From Iamia sp038233075 (lineage in GTDB: Bacteria > Actinomycetota > Acidimicrobiia > Acidimicrobiales > Iamiaceae), in NCBI GenBank assembly GCA_038233075.1, contig JBBSMQ010000008.1:1-64000 (forward strand): 64,000 nt of DNA, in the 5' to 3' direction. Shown one piece after another: positions 16,900-25,517 of this stretch. Each line of letters begins with the position of its first letter. The stretch's first letter is position 1. The translations under genes were made by a program, and so were the position numbers. The notes below the pieces were generated by a model. The model saw only the letters and a program-made list of their open reading frames with translations, was not told where the DNA came from and ran no database searches.

Positions 16900-18970
16900 C
16901 CACGCCGCCGGGTCGACGCGGGTCGATCCGGTCCCCCCCGACACCGAGGTCGCGCCCGACGACGAGGTCGCGCCCGCGCCGGCGCCGACCTCCTCGCCCG
17001 GCGAGGACCGGTCTGACCGCCTGTTCCCCGTCGGTCCCGGCCGGCTGGGCCTCGAGGGGCTGGTCGCCGCCGTCGTGGCCTGGGCCTGGGCCGCGCTGTC
17101 CTACCGGGTCTGGGACCTGTCACCTCGGGTCCCGATCAACAGCGAGGGCGACGCCCGTCTCATCACCAACCTGGTGAAGAACGTCGCCGACCAGGGGTGG
17201 TGGACCACCAACCCCGATCTCGGCGTCCCCACCGGCCAGCAGCTCTACGACTTCCCCCACAACGGCGAGACGTTCCAGCTCGCGATCATCCGGTTCATGA
17301 GCCTGTTCACCAAGAGCCCCGGGCTCCTGATGAACGTCTACTTCCTGCTCGGCATCGGGCTGGCCTCGGTCGCAGCGTTCGTGGCCCTGCGCCACCTGCG
17401 CTTCGGGATGGGGCTCTCGCTCGTCGCCGCCACCGCCCTGACGTGGCTGCCGTTCCGCATCGGTCACGGCGAGTTCCACCTGTTCCGGGTGTCGTTCTGG
17501 TGGGTCCCCCTCGCGGTGGTGATCGTGGTCTGGACCCTGCACTGGCGCGAGCGCTTCCTTCTCGACCCCGAGCCACCCCGACGCCCGGGGCGCGGCTCCG
17601 ACCTGGCCTGGAACCTGCGCCACAACCTCCGACCGCGCCGGGTGCTGGCGTTCGCCGCCATGATCGTGGTCCTGGCCGGATCCGAGACGATGACCACGGC
17701 GTTCACCCTCACCCTGCTCGCCCTCACCGGTGTCATCGCGGCGCTGCGGCGTCGCGACGGGGCCACCCTGATCGTCCACGGTCTGGCCATCGCGACCCTG
17801 GCGCTGGTGGTGGCCCTGCTCTTCCTCCCGACGCTGCGCTTCGTGGCCACCAACGGCACCAACACCGAGGCTGGCCGGCGCGTCGTCACCGAGCAGGAGC
17901 AGTTCGGGTTGAAGATCAGCTCCCTCCTCCTGCCCGACCCCACCCACCGGTGGAGCCTGATCGGCCAGCCCGAGGGCCGCATCCGGGAGACGACGCCCAT
18001 CCCCAGCGAGGCGGGCATGAGCATCGGCCTGCTGGGCGCGGCCGGCTTCCTCGGGGCCGTCGGCCACTCCCTCACCCGCGGCTGGGGGGCGCGCCGGCGC
18101 GACCCCCGACCGCCCCACGACCGAGCTGGACTCCGCGACGACCTGGGCCTGCTGGTGGTGGTGGCGACCCTGGTTGCGGTGGTCAGCGGGGGGGCCATCC
18201 TGTTGAGCCTGGCCGGACTCAGCCAGGTCCGGGTATGGAACCGGATGTCGCTCGTCATCGGGTTCGCATCGCTGACCTACGCCCTCACCTCGCTGGAGAC
18301 GGGCTGGGCCATGATCCGGGCGCGCATCGCCGAGGGACCGGGGCGCGACCGGGCGTGGGTGCGCCAGGCGGTGGGCGTGGCCCTCGTGATCCCCCTGGTC
18401 GGCTTCGTCCTGTGGGACGGCGCCCACGTGGCCGGGCTCGACTACGAGGCCAAGGACGAGGCCTGGGCGGCCGATGCGGCCTGGGTGGAGCGCATCGACG
18501 AGGCCACGCCGGACGGCACTGCGGTGTTCCAGCTGCCGGTGGTGCAGTTCCCCGAGGAGACGCCCCCGGGGCGAATGCTCGACTACGACCACCTGCGGGC
18601 CTTCATCCACACCGACGACGGAGACCTGCGGTGGAGCTACGGCGCCATCAAGGGCCGCCCCGATGGCGACTGGCAGCTGGCGGTGCGCAACCAGCTGGGC
18701 GAGGTCGGCGCCCTGCCCGCGCTCATCGGAGCCGGGTTCACCGGCCTCTGGGTCGACACCTTCGGCTACACCGACGGCGGTACGACCATCCGAGCCCAGC
18801 TGGACGAGACCACCGGAGTGGAGCCCATGGTCAGCGGTGACGGCCGGACGCTCTACTACGACCTCCGACCACTGCGCGACCGCCTCATCGCCGATGGCAC
18901 GTCGATGGCCGACCTCCGCCAGACGGCTCGCGACCAGCTCGGCCTCACCCTCCCCGACGAGCAGGAGTAG
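16886..18970 (+). CDS. Polytopic membrane protein, GT-C-like
   Basis: 694 residues: a polar N-tail of about 50 residues, then about ten hydrophobic segments between residues 55 and 510, then a soluble C-terminal domain of about 170 residues. The first large loop, carrying INSEGDARLITN, is placed like the acidic first extracytoplasmic loop of GT-C transferases, which use lipid-linked sugars. Followed by LPFRIGHGEFHLFR, typical of this architecture. The downstream position after three GT-B enzymes fits a transferase or flippase step outside the membrane. No specific family recognised; a GT-C role is an inference. Confidence 0.65.
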   Translation: MATTDHAAGSTRVDPVPPDTEVAPDDEVAPAPAPTSSPGEDRSDRLFPVGPGRLGLEGLVAAVVAWAWAALSYRVWDLSPRVPINSEGDARLITNLVKNVADQGWWTTNPDLGVPTGQQLYDFPHNGETFQLAIIRFMSLFTKSPGLLMNVYFLLGIGLASVAAFVALRHLRFGMGLSLVAATALTWLPFRIGHGEFHLFRVSFWWVPLAVVIVVWTLHWRERFLLDPEPPRRPGRGSDLAWNLRHNLRPRRVLAFAAMIVVLAGSETMTTAFTLTLLALTGVIAALRRRDGATLIVHGLAIATLALVVALLFLPTLRFVATNGTNTEAGRRVVTEQEQFGLKISSLLLPDPTHRWSLIGQPEGRIRETTPIPSEAGMSIGLLGAAGFLGAVGHSLTRGWGARRRDPRPPHDRAGLRDDLGLLVVVATLVAVVSGGAILLSLAGLSQVRVWNRMSLVIGFASLTYALTSLETGWAMIRARIAEGPGRDRAWVRQAVGVALVIPLVGFVLWDGAHVAGLDYEAKDEAWAADAAWVERIDEATPDGTAVFQLPVVQFPEETPPGRMLDYDHLRAFIHTDDGDLRWSYGAIKGRPDGDWQLAVRNQLGEVGALPALIGAGFTGLWVDTFGYTDGGTTIRAQLDETTGVEPMVSGDGRTLYYDLRPLRDRLIADGTSMADLRQTARDQLGLTLPDEQE

Positions 18971-18973
18971 CGG

Positions 18974-19294
18974 GTGGCCCGGCGCCGAGCACGGATCCTC
19001 GTCGTCCTGGTGGCGTTGGCGGTCGCCCTGACCACGACGGGCTACGGCGCGTGGCTGACAGATCGGGTCGCGGCCACGCCGACCAACGGAGCCAACATGG
19101 GGACCGGCTTCGCCGGACTGGGCACGCTGCTCGCGGTCGTCGCCGTCGCCGCGGCCATCCTGTCGGTGATCCGCCGGAGCATCCGGACCGCTGCCCTCAT
19201 CGTGACGCTGGTCCTGCTGGGGGCTGCCGTCCTGCCGCTCGGGGTGGCGTCCCTGTGCATCATCGACGAACCCCGGTGCGACGAGGCCCAGTAG
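18974..19294 (+). CDS. Small membrane protein
   Basis: 106 residues with a basic N-terminus (ARRRARI) and three hydrophobic segments (about 8-27, 45-65, 73-96), ending in a Cys-containing tail (CIIDEPRCDEAQ). It begins 3 nt after the previous stop and so is the last gene of the glycosyltransferase operon. Not recognised; may assist the GT-C-like protein. Confidence 0.6.
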   Translation: MARRRARILVVLVALAVALTTTGYGAWLTDRVAATPTNGANMGTGFAGLGTLLAVVAVAAAILSVIRRSIRTAALIVTLVLLGAAVLPLGVASLCIIDEPRCDEAQ

Positions 19295-19316
19295 TCGCCG
19301 GTGCGGCCATGATGCC

Positions 19317-19961
19317 TCAGAGGCGCTTGGGGCCCTTGCACTCGGCGATCAGCCACGGGAAGCAGGGGTGGAGGTCGACGTCGCGGAAGCCCCGGCGCAG
19401 GGCCCGCACCAGGCGCTTGGGGGTGAACGCCTGCACGTGCTCGGGATCGTTGCCCAACCGCGCCAGGTTCTTGCCCCGCCCCAGGTTGCCGAGGCGGAAC
19501 CAGGGCTCCCAGGGCACCGACACCACGCAGCGGCCCCGGGTGATGCGGGCCAGCTCGGTCACCGCCGGCCGGTAGGTGGGCAGGTGCTCGAGCAGCTCGA
19601 TGCAGGTGACCAGATCGGCGCAGCGGTCGGGGAAGGGCAACATCCCCGCGTCGCCGGACACCGGCGCCAGCCACGAGAGGCGGGCATCGGCGGCTCGGGC
19701 CTTGTCGATGCGGTACTCCAGGCCCACCGTCGGGTGACCACCCGGGATCATGCGCTCCAGGGCCAGGGCCTCGCCCACCCCGATGTCGACAACGGTGCCC
19801 GACACGGGACCGATGACCTCGTGGATCTCGTCCATCCAGCGACCGAGCAGCCGGGCGACCACCGGGTTCGACGTGCCGTACTTGGCGGCATCCTGGCCCG
19901 CAGCCTCGGCCGGCGCGCCGGGAGCGAGTCCGATCGGGCCGGCGGTCGACGATGGGTTCAT
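19317..19961 (-). CDS. Class I SAM-dependent methyltransferase
   Basis: 214 residues. SAM-binding motif I VVDIGVGEAL, and motif IV/post-IV region LVTCIELLEHLPTYRPAVTEL, characteristic of Methyltransf_11. ATG overlaps the TGA of the preceding GT2 gene by 4 nt (ATGA), so it is co-translated with a lipid-linked glycosyltransferase. A sugar or glycolipid methyl transfer is plausible, but the substrate is not visible. Confidence 0.82.
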   Translation of the reverse strand: MNPSSTAGPIGLAPGAPAEAAGQDAAKYGTSNPVVARLLGRWMDEIHEVIGPVSGTVVDIGVGEALALERMIPGGHPTVGLEYRIDKARAADARLSWLAPVSGDAGMLPFPDRCADLVTCIELLEHLPTYRPAVTELARITRGRCVVSVPWEPWFRLGNLGRGKNLARLGNDPEHVQAFTPKRLVRALRRGFRDVDLHPCFPWLIAECKGPKRL

Positions 19962-20887
19962 CGGAGATCTCCCTCGGCGGCGGAGTCGAGGCTGCGCCGC
20001 CGACGCAGGTTGACCATCAGCTCAGCCATGAGGCCGAGCGACACCATCTGCACCGCGACCACCACCAGCAGCACCCCCGCGAGCAGTGCGGGCCGAGTGC
20101 CGATCTCCTCGCCCAGGATGCGCTCGACGGCCATCCAGCCGAGGAGGACGGCTCCGACCAGACCGATCAGGAACCCGACCGCGCCGAAGAGGTGGAAGGG
20201 CCGGGCCGTGTAGGTGGTGAGGAACTTGACCGTGACGAGGTCGAGGAAGCCGCGCCAGAACCGGGCCCGGCCGAACTTCGAGGTCCCGTGGCGCCGTTCG
20301 TGGTGCTCGACGTCGAGCTCGTCGACCTGGTAGCCGTTCCAGACGGCAAGCACGGGGATGTAGCGATGCAGCTCGCCGTAGAGCTCGAAGCTGCGGGCCA
20401 GCTCGGTGGTCATCACCTTGAGCCCGCTGTTGAAGTCCCGGCCCGGCACGCCGGTGACCTTGGCGGTGGCCCCGTTGTAGAGCTTGGAGGTGGTCCGCTT
20501 CACGAACCGGTCGTTGCGGACCGAGCGACGGCCGGTGACCAGGTCGAGGCCGGTCTCCTGGAGGTGGGCCATCAACCGGGGGAGCTCCTCGGGATCATCC
20601 TGGCCGTCGGCGTCCATCAGGGCCAGGTAGTCCCCTTCGATCTGCTCCACTCCGACCGCGAGCGCGGCGGACTTCCCGGCGTTGCGCCGGAGGCGTATGG
20701 ACCGCACGGTGTCGCTGCGCAGGCCGTCCATGACCGAGCGGGTGCCGTCGGTGCTGCCGTCGTCGACGACCAGGATCTCGTGGGAGATGCCGGCCGCCTC
20801 GAGCACCTTGCCGATCTCCGGCACCAGCTCGCCCAGGTTCTCGGCCTCGTTGTACGCCGGCAGCAGGACCGACAGCTGGGGGGACAC
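19958..20887 (-). CDS. GT2 membrane glycosyltransferase (DPM1/undecaprenyl-phosphate type)
   Basis: 309 residues. Family 2 glycosyltransferase opening SVLLPAYNEAENLGELV, VVDDGSTDGT and the DADGQDDPEELPRL segment (DXD-like metal site) are clear, followed by FNSGLKVM and two C-terminal membrane helices (about 235-258 and 270-295). Such enzymes transfer a hexose to polyprenyl phosphate at the inner membrane face, making the lipid-linked donor that GT-C enzymes use. I chose GTG 20887 because AGGAGAG lies 4-6 nt upstream; a longer start at 20932 is possible. Confidence 0.85.
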   Translation of the reverse strand: MSPQLSVLLPAYNEAENLGELVPEIGKVLEAAGISHEILVVDDGSTDGTRSVMDGLRSDTVRSIRLRRNAGKSAALAVGVEQIEGDYLALMDADGQDDPEELPRLMAHLQETGLDLVTGRRSVRNDRFVKRTTSKLYNGATAKVTGVPGRDFNSGLKVMTTELARSFELYGELHRYIPVLAVWNGYQVDELDVEHHERRHGTSKFGRARFWRGFLDLVTVKFLTTYTARPFHLFGAVGFLIGLVGAVLLGWMAVERILGEEIGTRPALLAGVLLVVVAVQMVSLGLMAELMVNLRRRRSLDSAAEGDLR

Positions 20888-21034
20888 GACTCTCCTCTCA
20901 TGGCCCTGGACGACACGTGCCCCGGTCACCACCGGGTGTCGGCAGCGTAGTGGAGGGGGCTCCTCCGACCGCCGCCCAGTGTGGCCACCGACGCACGGAT
21001 CGGCGGCCCGGCAGGGCCACTACGATCGCCCGCC

Positions 21035-21088
21035 ATGCACCCGGCCCCGCTTGGCGGCGACCCCCCGCTGTCGATCCGGACCCGATGA
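21035..21088 (+). other. Putative 17-codon leader ORF of the epimerase gene
   Basis: ATG at 21035 follows TACGAT (21021-21026) by 8 nt, the same geometry as other leaderless starts here. The frame encodes 17 residues (MHPAPLGGDPPLSIRTR) and its TGA overlaps the epimerase ATG at 21085 as ATGA. This suggests that the epimerase is translated by coupling to a short leader. It could be chance. Confidence 0.35.
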
Positions 21089-21996
21089 GGGCCCTGGTCA
21101 CCGGAGCCGGGGGCTTCGTCGGCGGTCACCTCGTGGCCCACCTGACCGAGGCGGGCGACCACGTCACCACCACCGACCACAGCCACGGCGGCGCCGATGT
21201 CACCGATGCCGCCGCCGTGGCCGCCGAGGTGCGCAAGGCGCGACCCGACGTCGTGTACCACCTGGCGGGCTGGGCCAACGTCGGCACCTCCTGGGCCCAT
21301 CCGACCGACGTGTTCCGCATCAACGCCGAGGGGACGCTCAACGTCCTGGTCGCGGCGCGCGAGGCGGGGGCGACCCGCGTCGTCGCCGTGTCCAGCGCCG
21401 ATGTCTACGGCAAGGCCGCACCCGAGGAGATGCCCCTCACCGAGGACAGCCCGCTGCGCCCAGCCTCCCCCTACGCCGCCTCCAAGGTGGCCGCCGACTA
21501 CCTCGGGCTTCAGGCCTGGCTGGGCCACGGCCTGGAGGTCATGCGGGTCCGGGCCTTCAACCACCTCGGACCGGGTCAGGCCGACGGGTTCATGGCCTCG
21601 GCCCTCGCCAGCCGCATCGCCCGGGCCGAACGAGATGGTGGCGAGGTGCTGCGCGTGGGCGACCTCACGGCCCGGCGCGACCACACCGACGTGCGCGACG
21701 TGGTGCGCGCCTACCGTGCCCTCGCCGTCGATGGCACACCGGGCGAGGCCTACAACGTCTGCTCGGGCCACGCTGTCGCCGTGCAGGACGTGGCCGACGC
21801 GCTCCTGGCCCGAGCCAACACCGACCTCCGCTTCGAGGTCGACCCCGAGCTCCTGCGCCCGGTCGACGTACCGGTCCTGCGGGGCTCGCACGCCAAGCTC
21901 ACCGCCGCCACCAGCTGGGAGCCCCAGATCCCGCTGGAGGTCACCCTGGCCGATCTCCTCGACGACTGGCGCACCCGCCTCGCCACCGGCGCCTGA
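21085..21996 (+). CDS. NAD-dependent sugar-nucleotide epimerase/dehydratase
   Basis: 303-residue extended short-chain dehydrogenase. Nucleotide-binding TGAGGFVGGHL near the N-terminus, catalytic S-S/T in VAVSSADVYG and the YxxxK pair in SPYAASKVAADYL. Closest in feel to the GDP-mannose 4,6-dehydratase / GDP-4-keto-6-deoxymannose reductase branch (FNHLGPGQ, RRDHTDVRDVV). It would supply a deoxy or epimerised sugar for the glycosyltransferases on either side. No Shine-Dalgarno; start overlaps a short upstream frame (ATGA). The exact substrate is uncertain. Confidence 0.83.
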   Translation: MRALVTGAGGFVGGHLVAHLTEAGDHVTTTDHSHGGADVTDAAAVAAEVRKARPDVVYHLAGWANVGTSWAHPTDVFRINAEGTLNVLVAAREAGATRVVAVSSADVYGKAAPEEMPLTEDSPLRPASPYAASKVAADYLGLQAWLGHGLEVMRVRAFNHLGPGQADGFMASALASRIARAERDGGEVLRVGDLTARRDHTDVRDVVRAYRALAVDGTPGEAYNVCSGHAVAVQDVADALLARANTDLRFEVDPELLRPVDVPVLRGSHAKLTAATSWEPQIPLEVTLADLLDDWRTRLATGA

Positions 21997-22008
21997 GCCC
22001 GCCCTCTG

Positions 22009-22120
22009 TCCGGGGGGGTCTCGGGGTTCCCACCGGCACCGACCCCAGAAGCAGCTCCCCCCCGTTCCGGGGCAGACCACGGGGGTCCCAACCCCCACGA
22101 TCGACCCCAGAAGCGGGGGG
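22009..22120. repeat. Imperfect tandem duplication with GC hairpins
   Basis: Two units (22009-22052 and 22066-22114) begin TCCGGGG and end with the identical 13-mer CGACCCCAGAAGC (22040-22052 and 22102-22114). CGGGGGGG (22011-22018) can pair with CCCCCCCG (22057-22064), and GGGGG (22081-22085) with CCCCC (22092-22096). The region follows the epimerase stop by 13 nt, so it may act as a terminator. Confidence 0.5.
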
Positions 22121-22140
22121 CGGCCGGTAGCGTCTTGCCC

Positions 22141-22443
22141 ATGGCTCGCTTTCCCACCGCCCCGATCGTCGCTGCGTCTCTGGTCGGCGGCTACCTCGTG
22201 GCCCGGGAGACCGGCATCCGGCCCCTGGGCGGGGCGGTGCTGGCCGCCGGCGGGCTGGTGGCGGGCCGGGAGTGGGTGCGCCATGCCGGTCCGGGTCCCA
22301 CCGTCGCCCTGGTCGGGATCTACCTGGGCGGCTTCGGCGCCTCCCACCCCCTGGCGAAGAAGATCGGTCCGTGGCCGGCGGTGCTCACGGCCGCCGGTGC
22401 CAGTGCGGCGTCGGCCTGGGGGCGGTCGGATCGTCAGGACTGA
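22141..22443 (+). CDS. Small hydrophobic protein
   Basis: 100 residues, rich in Gly/Ala, with hydrophobic stretches at about 8-20, 28-40 and 53-66 and a polar end (SDRQD). Not recognised. TAGCGT (22128-22133) lies 7 nt before the ATG, supporting a leaderless start. Located between the glycan region and msrA, with no clear partner. Confidence 0.65.
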   Translation: MARFPTAPIVAASLVGGYLVARETGIRPLGGAVLAAGGLVAGREWVRHAGPGPTVALVGIYLGGFGASHPLAKKIGPWPAVLTAAGASAASAWGRSDRQD

Positions 22444-22522
22444 GCTCGCCGCCCGCGAACGGCACGCGAACGGTTGCCCCGACGCCCGTGGGAGCGAGCC
22501 GCGTGCTCCTAACCTGGGGAGC

Positions 22523-23173
22523 ATGTTCCTGCGACGCAAGATGGAGATGGTCGAGCCCGACAAGGCCCTGCCCGGCCACGACGACCCCATGCCCGTCCCC
22601 GCTTCCCACGCCGTGCTCGGCACCCCGCTGCAGCCCCCGTTCCCCGACGGCACCCGCACCGTCGTGGTGGCGATGGGGTGCTTCTGGGGGGCGGAGCGGC
22701 TGTTCTGGCAGATCCCCGGCGTCGTCACCACGGCGGTGGGCTACGTGGGCGGCTACACGCCGAACCCGTCCTACGAGGAGGTGTGCTCCGGTCGCACCGG
22801 CCACACCGAGGCCGTGCTGGTCGCCTACGACCCCGAGCAGGTGAGCCTGCCCACCCTGCTCAAGGTGTTCTGGGAGGGACACGACCCCACCCAGGGGATG
22901 CGCCAGGGCAACGACGCCGGCACCCAGTACCGCTCCGGCATCTACGGCCTCGAGGGCGACGAGCTGGCGGCCGCCCAGGCCAGCCGGGACCAGTTCCAGG
23001 CCCGTCTCGATGAGGCCGGCTACGGCCCCATCACCTCTGAGGTCGCCGACGGTGGCCAGTTCTTCTACGCCGAGGACTACCACCAGCAGTACCTCCACAA
23101 GGTGCCCAGCGGCTATTGCGGTCTCGGTGGCACGGGGGTGTCCTGCCCTGTCGGGGTCGCCGACGCCGAGTGA
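22523..23173 (+). CDS. msrA: Peptide-methionine (S)-S-oxide reductase
   Basis: 216 residues. Reduces S-methionine sulfoxide in oxidised proteins using thioredoxin. The catalytic motif GCFWGAE is present, with YVGGYTPNPSYEEVCSGRTGHTE and the C-terminal GYCGLGGTGVSC that carries the resolving cysteines. The first 45 residues are a family-typical extension seen in actinobacterial MsrA. TAACCT (22510-22515) is 7 nt upstream of the ATG. Single gene; the next gene converges on it. Confidence 0.95.
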   Translation: MFLRRKMEMVEPDKALPGHDDPMPVPASHAVLGTPLQPPFPDGTRTVVVAMGCFWGAERLFWQIPGVVTTAVGYVGGYTPNPSYEEVCSGRTGHTEAVLVAYDPEQVSLPTLLKVFWEGHDPTQGMRQGNDAGTQYRSGIYGLEGDELAAAQASRDQFQARLDEAGYGPITSEVADGGQFFYAEDYHQQYLHKVPSGYCGLGGTGVSCPVGVADAE

Positions 23174-23196
23174 GGCGACGACCCACCGGGTTCAGG

Positions 23197-23250
23197 GCGC
23201 GGCGAAAAGCACGACGACCTCGTCGAGGAACGCAGCCCTCGTCGCCGCGC
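23197..23250. terminator. Inverted repeat between convergent genes
   Basis: GCGCGGCGA (23197-23205) pairs with TCGCCGCGC (23242-23250), a perfect 9-bp stem with a 36-nt loop, between the ends of msrA and the TPP-enzyme-like gene. Otherwise 23174-23346 holds no gene that I can see. Confidence 0.4.
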
Positions 23251-23346
23251 TCGGGCGGGCCACCCCCTCTGCGTTGAGCAGCTGCCAACGGAAGCTTCAC
23301 CACCGAGGGTGCAGTCTTCGACCTCGGCTAGCCGCTCCGCTGGTCG

Positions 23347-24363
23347 TCAAGGGGCGCGGCCGGGCCAGATGGCGGGGTCGGGCTCGCCGGCCACCTCGAC
23401 GAGGGCGTCGAGGGCCGACCAGTCGACGGTCACGATGCGCACGGACCGACCCAGGCTGACCCCGGCGTCGGGGCCGGTCCAGACGTCGATGGCCAGGGGC
23501 AGGTGCTCGGCGTCGATGGCATCGGCCAGGGACCCATAGGCGATCGCCGCCGGGAGCTCGTGGCCGGCCACGACCAGGCTCGTCACCCGGCCCGACCGGG
23601 CCGCCTCGAGGGTGACGACCTCCGCCGTCCCTGTAGGATCGCCCACGGTCACGACCACCGATCCGGCGACGGAGGTCGGGAACGTGCGCCCGATCCAGAA
23701 CCCGGTGGGCCCGGGCGGGGCCACGACGAGGCCGCCCTCCGGGAGGCCATCGGCCAGTGCCTTCGCGGCCCGGGGCGGAGGCACCGGATGCGCATCGGCC
23801 TCGACCCGTTCCATCGGGAGGCCAGCCTCGTACATCGGTCCCACCGCGGCGGCGATGCGGTCGTAGATCGGCGGACGGGCTCCGGGCTCGTCGGCCGGCG
23901 GCCACCCTCCGGCGGCGACGGCCAGGTAGTCGGGGTGGACGTCGACGCCCGCATTGGGCTCGGCGGTCCGCCGAGCCGCGAGGGCAGCGGTGAGCGAGAT
24001 GCTCTCAGACGGATCGAGCCCGGTGGTCACGACCAGGTCGGCGGTCGTGACCTCGGCCAGAGCAGGATCATCGACCTGGAGGCCGACGGTGCCGCCGTGC
24101 AGCGGATCGTCCCAGCGCAGCACCCCCTTGGCCCCGACCGTGTTCACCACCGTCGCCCCCGTGATGCCCGCCAGGGTCACGAGGCCCCGACGGGCCCGCG
24201 CCGCGAGGACGCCGGGGCCGGCCACCACCACGACCCGGGCGCCGCGCCGGGGCGGGAGCGACGTGAGTGGACCGGCCGGCCCCGGCGGAGCCGGGGACAG
24301 GCGCCGCGCCGCCGCGGCCCGGACCTCGTCAGGGTCGGGCCGGTCACCGATGGAACCCGTCAC
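23347..24363 (-). CDS. TPP-enzyme-like protein lacking the catalytic N-domain
   Basis: 338 residues. Residues about 35-150 match the central domain of thiamine-pyrophosphate enzymes (VVVVAGPGVLAARARRG, VVNTVGAKGVLRWDDPLHGG, ADLVVTTGLDPSES). The second half resembles their C-terminal domain (GGLVVAPPGPTGFWIGRTFP, VVTVGDPTGTAEVV), but the GDG...N cofactor motif reads GDPTG and is not recognisable. The N-terminal pyrimidine-binding domain with the catalytic Glu is absent. It is therefore unlikely to be a complete decarboxylase or ligase. GTG start 5 nt after the stop of the SDR gene, so one operon under operator A1. Function unknown. Confidence 0.65.
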   Translation of the reverse strand: MTGSIGDRPDPDEVRAAAARRLSPAPPGPAGPLTSLPPRRGARVVVVAGPGVLAARARRGLVTLAGITGATVVNTVGAKGVLRWDDPLHGGTVGLQVDDPALAEVTTADLVVTTGLDPSESISLTAALAARRTAEPNAGVDVHPDYLAVAAGGWPPADEPGARPPIYDRIAAAVGPMYEAGLPMERVEADAHPVPPPRAAKALADGLPEGGLVVAPPGPTGFWIGRTFPTSVAGSVVVTVGDPTGTAEVVTLEAARSGRVTSLVVAGHELPAAIAYGSLADAIDAEHLPLAIDVWTGPDAGVSLGRSVRIVTVDWSALDALVEVAGEPDPAIWPGRAP

Positions 24364-24368
24364 GCTGA

Positions 24369-25283
24369 TCAGTAGCGCAGGCCGGGGGCGCGGGTGCCGA
24401 AGACGTCGGTGGCCAGCTGGGTGCCCAGCTTGGTGGCATCCCAGCGCTTCCCGGCGTTGCTGATCTGGGTGCCGTTGGTCCAGCCCGTCATGAGGATGAT
24501 GTCCTCGGCCACGGCCCGGATCACCTGTCCGGTGACGTGGGCGCTCTCGTCGCTGGCCAGCCACGCGACGAGCGGCGACGAGACGGCCGGGTCCAGGCGG
24601 TTCCACTCGTCCTCGGCCACGTCGTCGGGCTCGATGACCTCGGGAGCGCCCGGCATGGTGGCGGTGATGCGGGTGGCGGCGGCGGGGCCGACGGCGTTGA
24701 CGGTGACGCCCAGACGCCAGAGCTCGAGGCTGAGCGTCTGGGTGAAGCCCGCCACCCCGGCCTTGGCGGTGGCGTAGTTCGTCTGGCCGAAGTTGCCGAC
24801 CAGGCCGGCGCCGGAGGTGGTGGTGATGATCCGACCGCCGACCGGCTTCCCGGTCTCCTTGTTGACGGCGCGCCAGTGCCTGGCGGCGTGGTGGCAGGGC
24901 GACCACATGCCCTTGAGGTGCACTCCGATCACGGCGTCGAAGTCGGCCTCGCTCATGTTCCAGATGGCCGAGTCGCGCACGATGCCGGCGTTGGTCACCA
25001 GCACGTCGAGGCGACCCCAGGTCTCGACGGCCTGGGCCACCATCCGACCGGCGCCCTCGTGGTCGGCCACGTTCTCGTAGTTGGCGACGGCCTCGCCGCC
25101 CCGCTTCTCGATGATGCCCACGGTCTCATCGGCGTCGCGGCCCTCTCCCTCGCCGGTGACCGAGCCGCCCAGGTCGTTGACCACGACCCTGGCCCCGTGC
25201 TTGGCGAGCTCCATGGCGTGGCCCCGCCCGATCCCGTGACCGGCGCCGGTGACGATGGCGACCTTGCCGTCGAGCATGCCCAT
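24369..25283 (-). CDS. SDR oxidoreductase (hydroxyacyl-CoA dehydrogenase-like)
   Basis: 304 residues. Classical SDR: TGAGHGIG cofactor loop at residues 12-19, VVNDLGG, NAGI, and the catalytic S...YxxxK in SGAGLVGNFGQTNYATAKAG. The VVNDLGGSVTGEGEG segment and overall length resemble the dehydrogenase domain of peroxisomal multifunctional enzyme type 2, so a 3-hydroxyacyl-CoA substrate is plausible. AGGAGGT lies 5 nt before the ATG. Operator A1 and a TACGAT -10 box (25336-25341) are just upstream; the TPP-like gene follows. Confidence 0.82.
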   Translation of the reverse strand: MGMLDGKVAIVTGAGHGIGRGHAMELAKHGARVVVNDLGGSVTGEGEGRDADETVGIIEKRGGEAVANYENVADHEGAGRMVAQAVETWGRLDVLVTNAGIVRDSAIWNMSEADFDAVIGVHLKGMWSPCHHAARHWRAVNKETGKPVGGRIITTTSGAGLVGNFGQTNYATAKAGVAGFTQTLSLELWRLGVTVNAVGPAAATRITATMPGAPEVIEPDDVAEDEWNRLDPAVSSPLVAWLASDESAHVTGQVIRAVAEDIILMTGWTNGTQISNAGKRWDATKLGTQLATDVFGTRAPGLRY

Positions 25284-25319
25284 GGGTGACCTCCTGGCTG
25301 GTGGCGCCGAGCGCCCGTC

Positions 25320-25336
25320 TCTGATGGACCGTCAGA
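25320..25336. promoter_or_regulatory. Operator A1 (17-bp palindrome)
   Basis: TCTGATGGACCGTCAGA, a dyad with one mismatch. On the minus strand it starts at the last base of the TACGAT -10 box (25336-25341) and covers the likely transcription start of the SDR/TPP-like operon, 36 nt before the SDR start codon. One of five such sites in the window. Confidence 0.75.
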
Positions 25337-25517
25337 TCGTAGGCCGTCGCCCCTCGAGGCCAGAACGACGGCCGGCATCGACACGCTCGCCTCCGTCGTG
25401 TCCAGCTGGTGGGACGGCGATCCGGCAGCCAACACGTGGAGGGCGCGCAAGTCTCGACGAGCGGCATGGGTGGGCCGTCGTCGGGTAGCTCGGACTCACG
25501 CGTAGCCTGCCGGGCCC

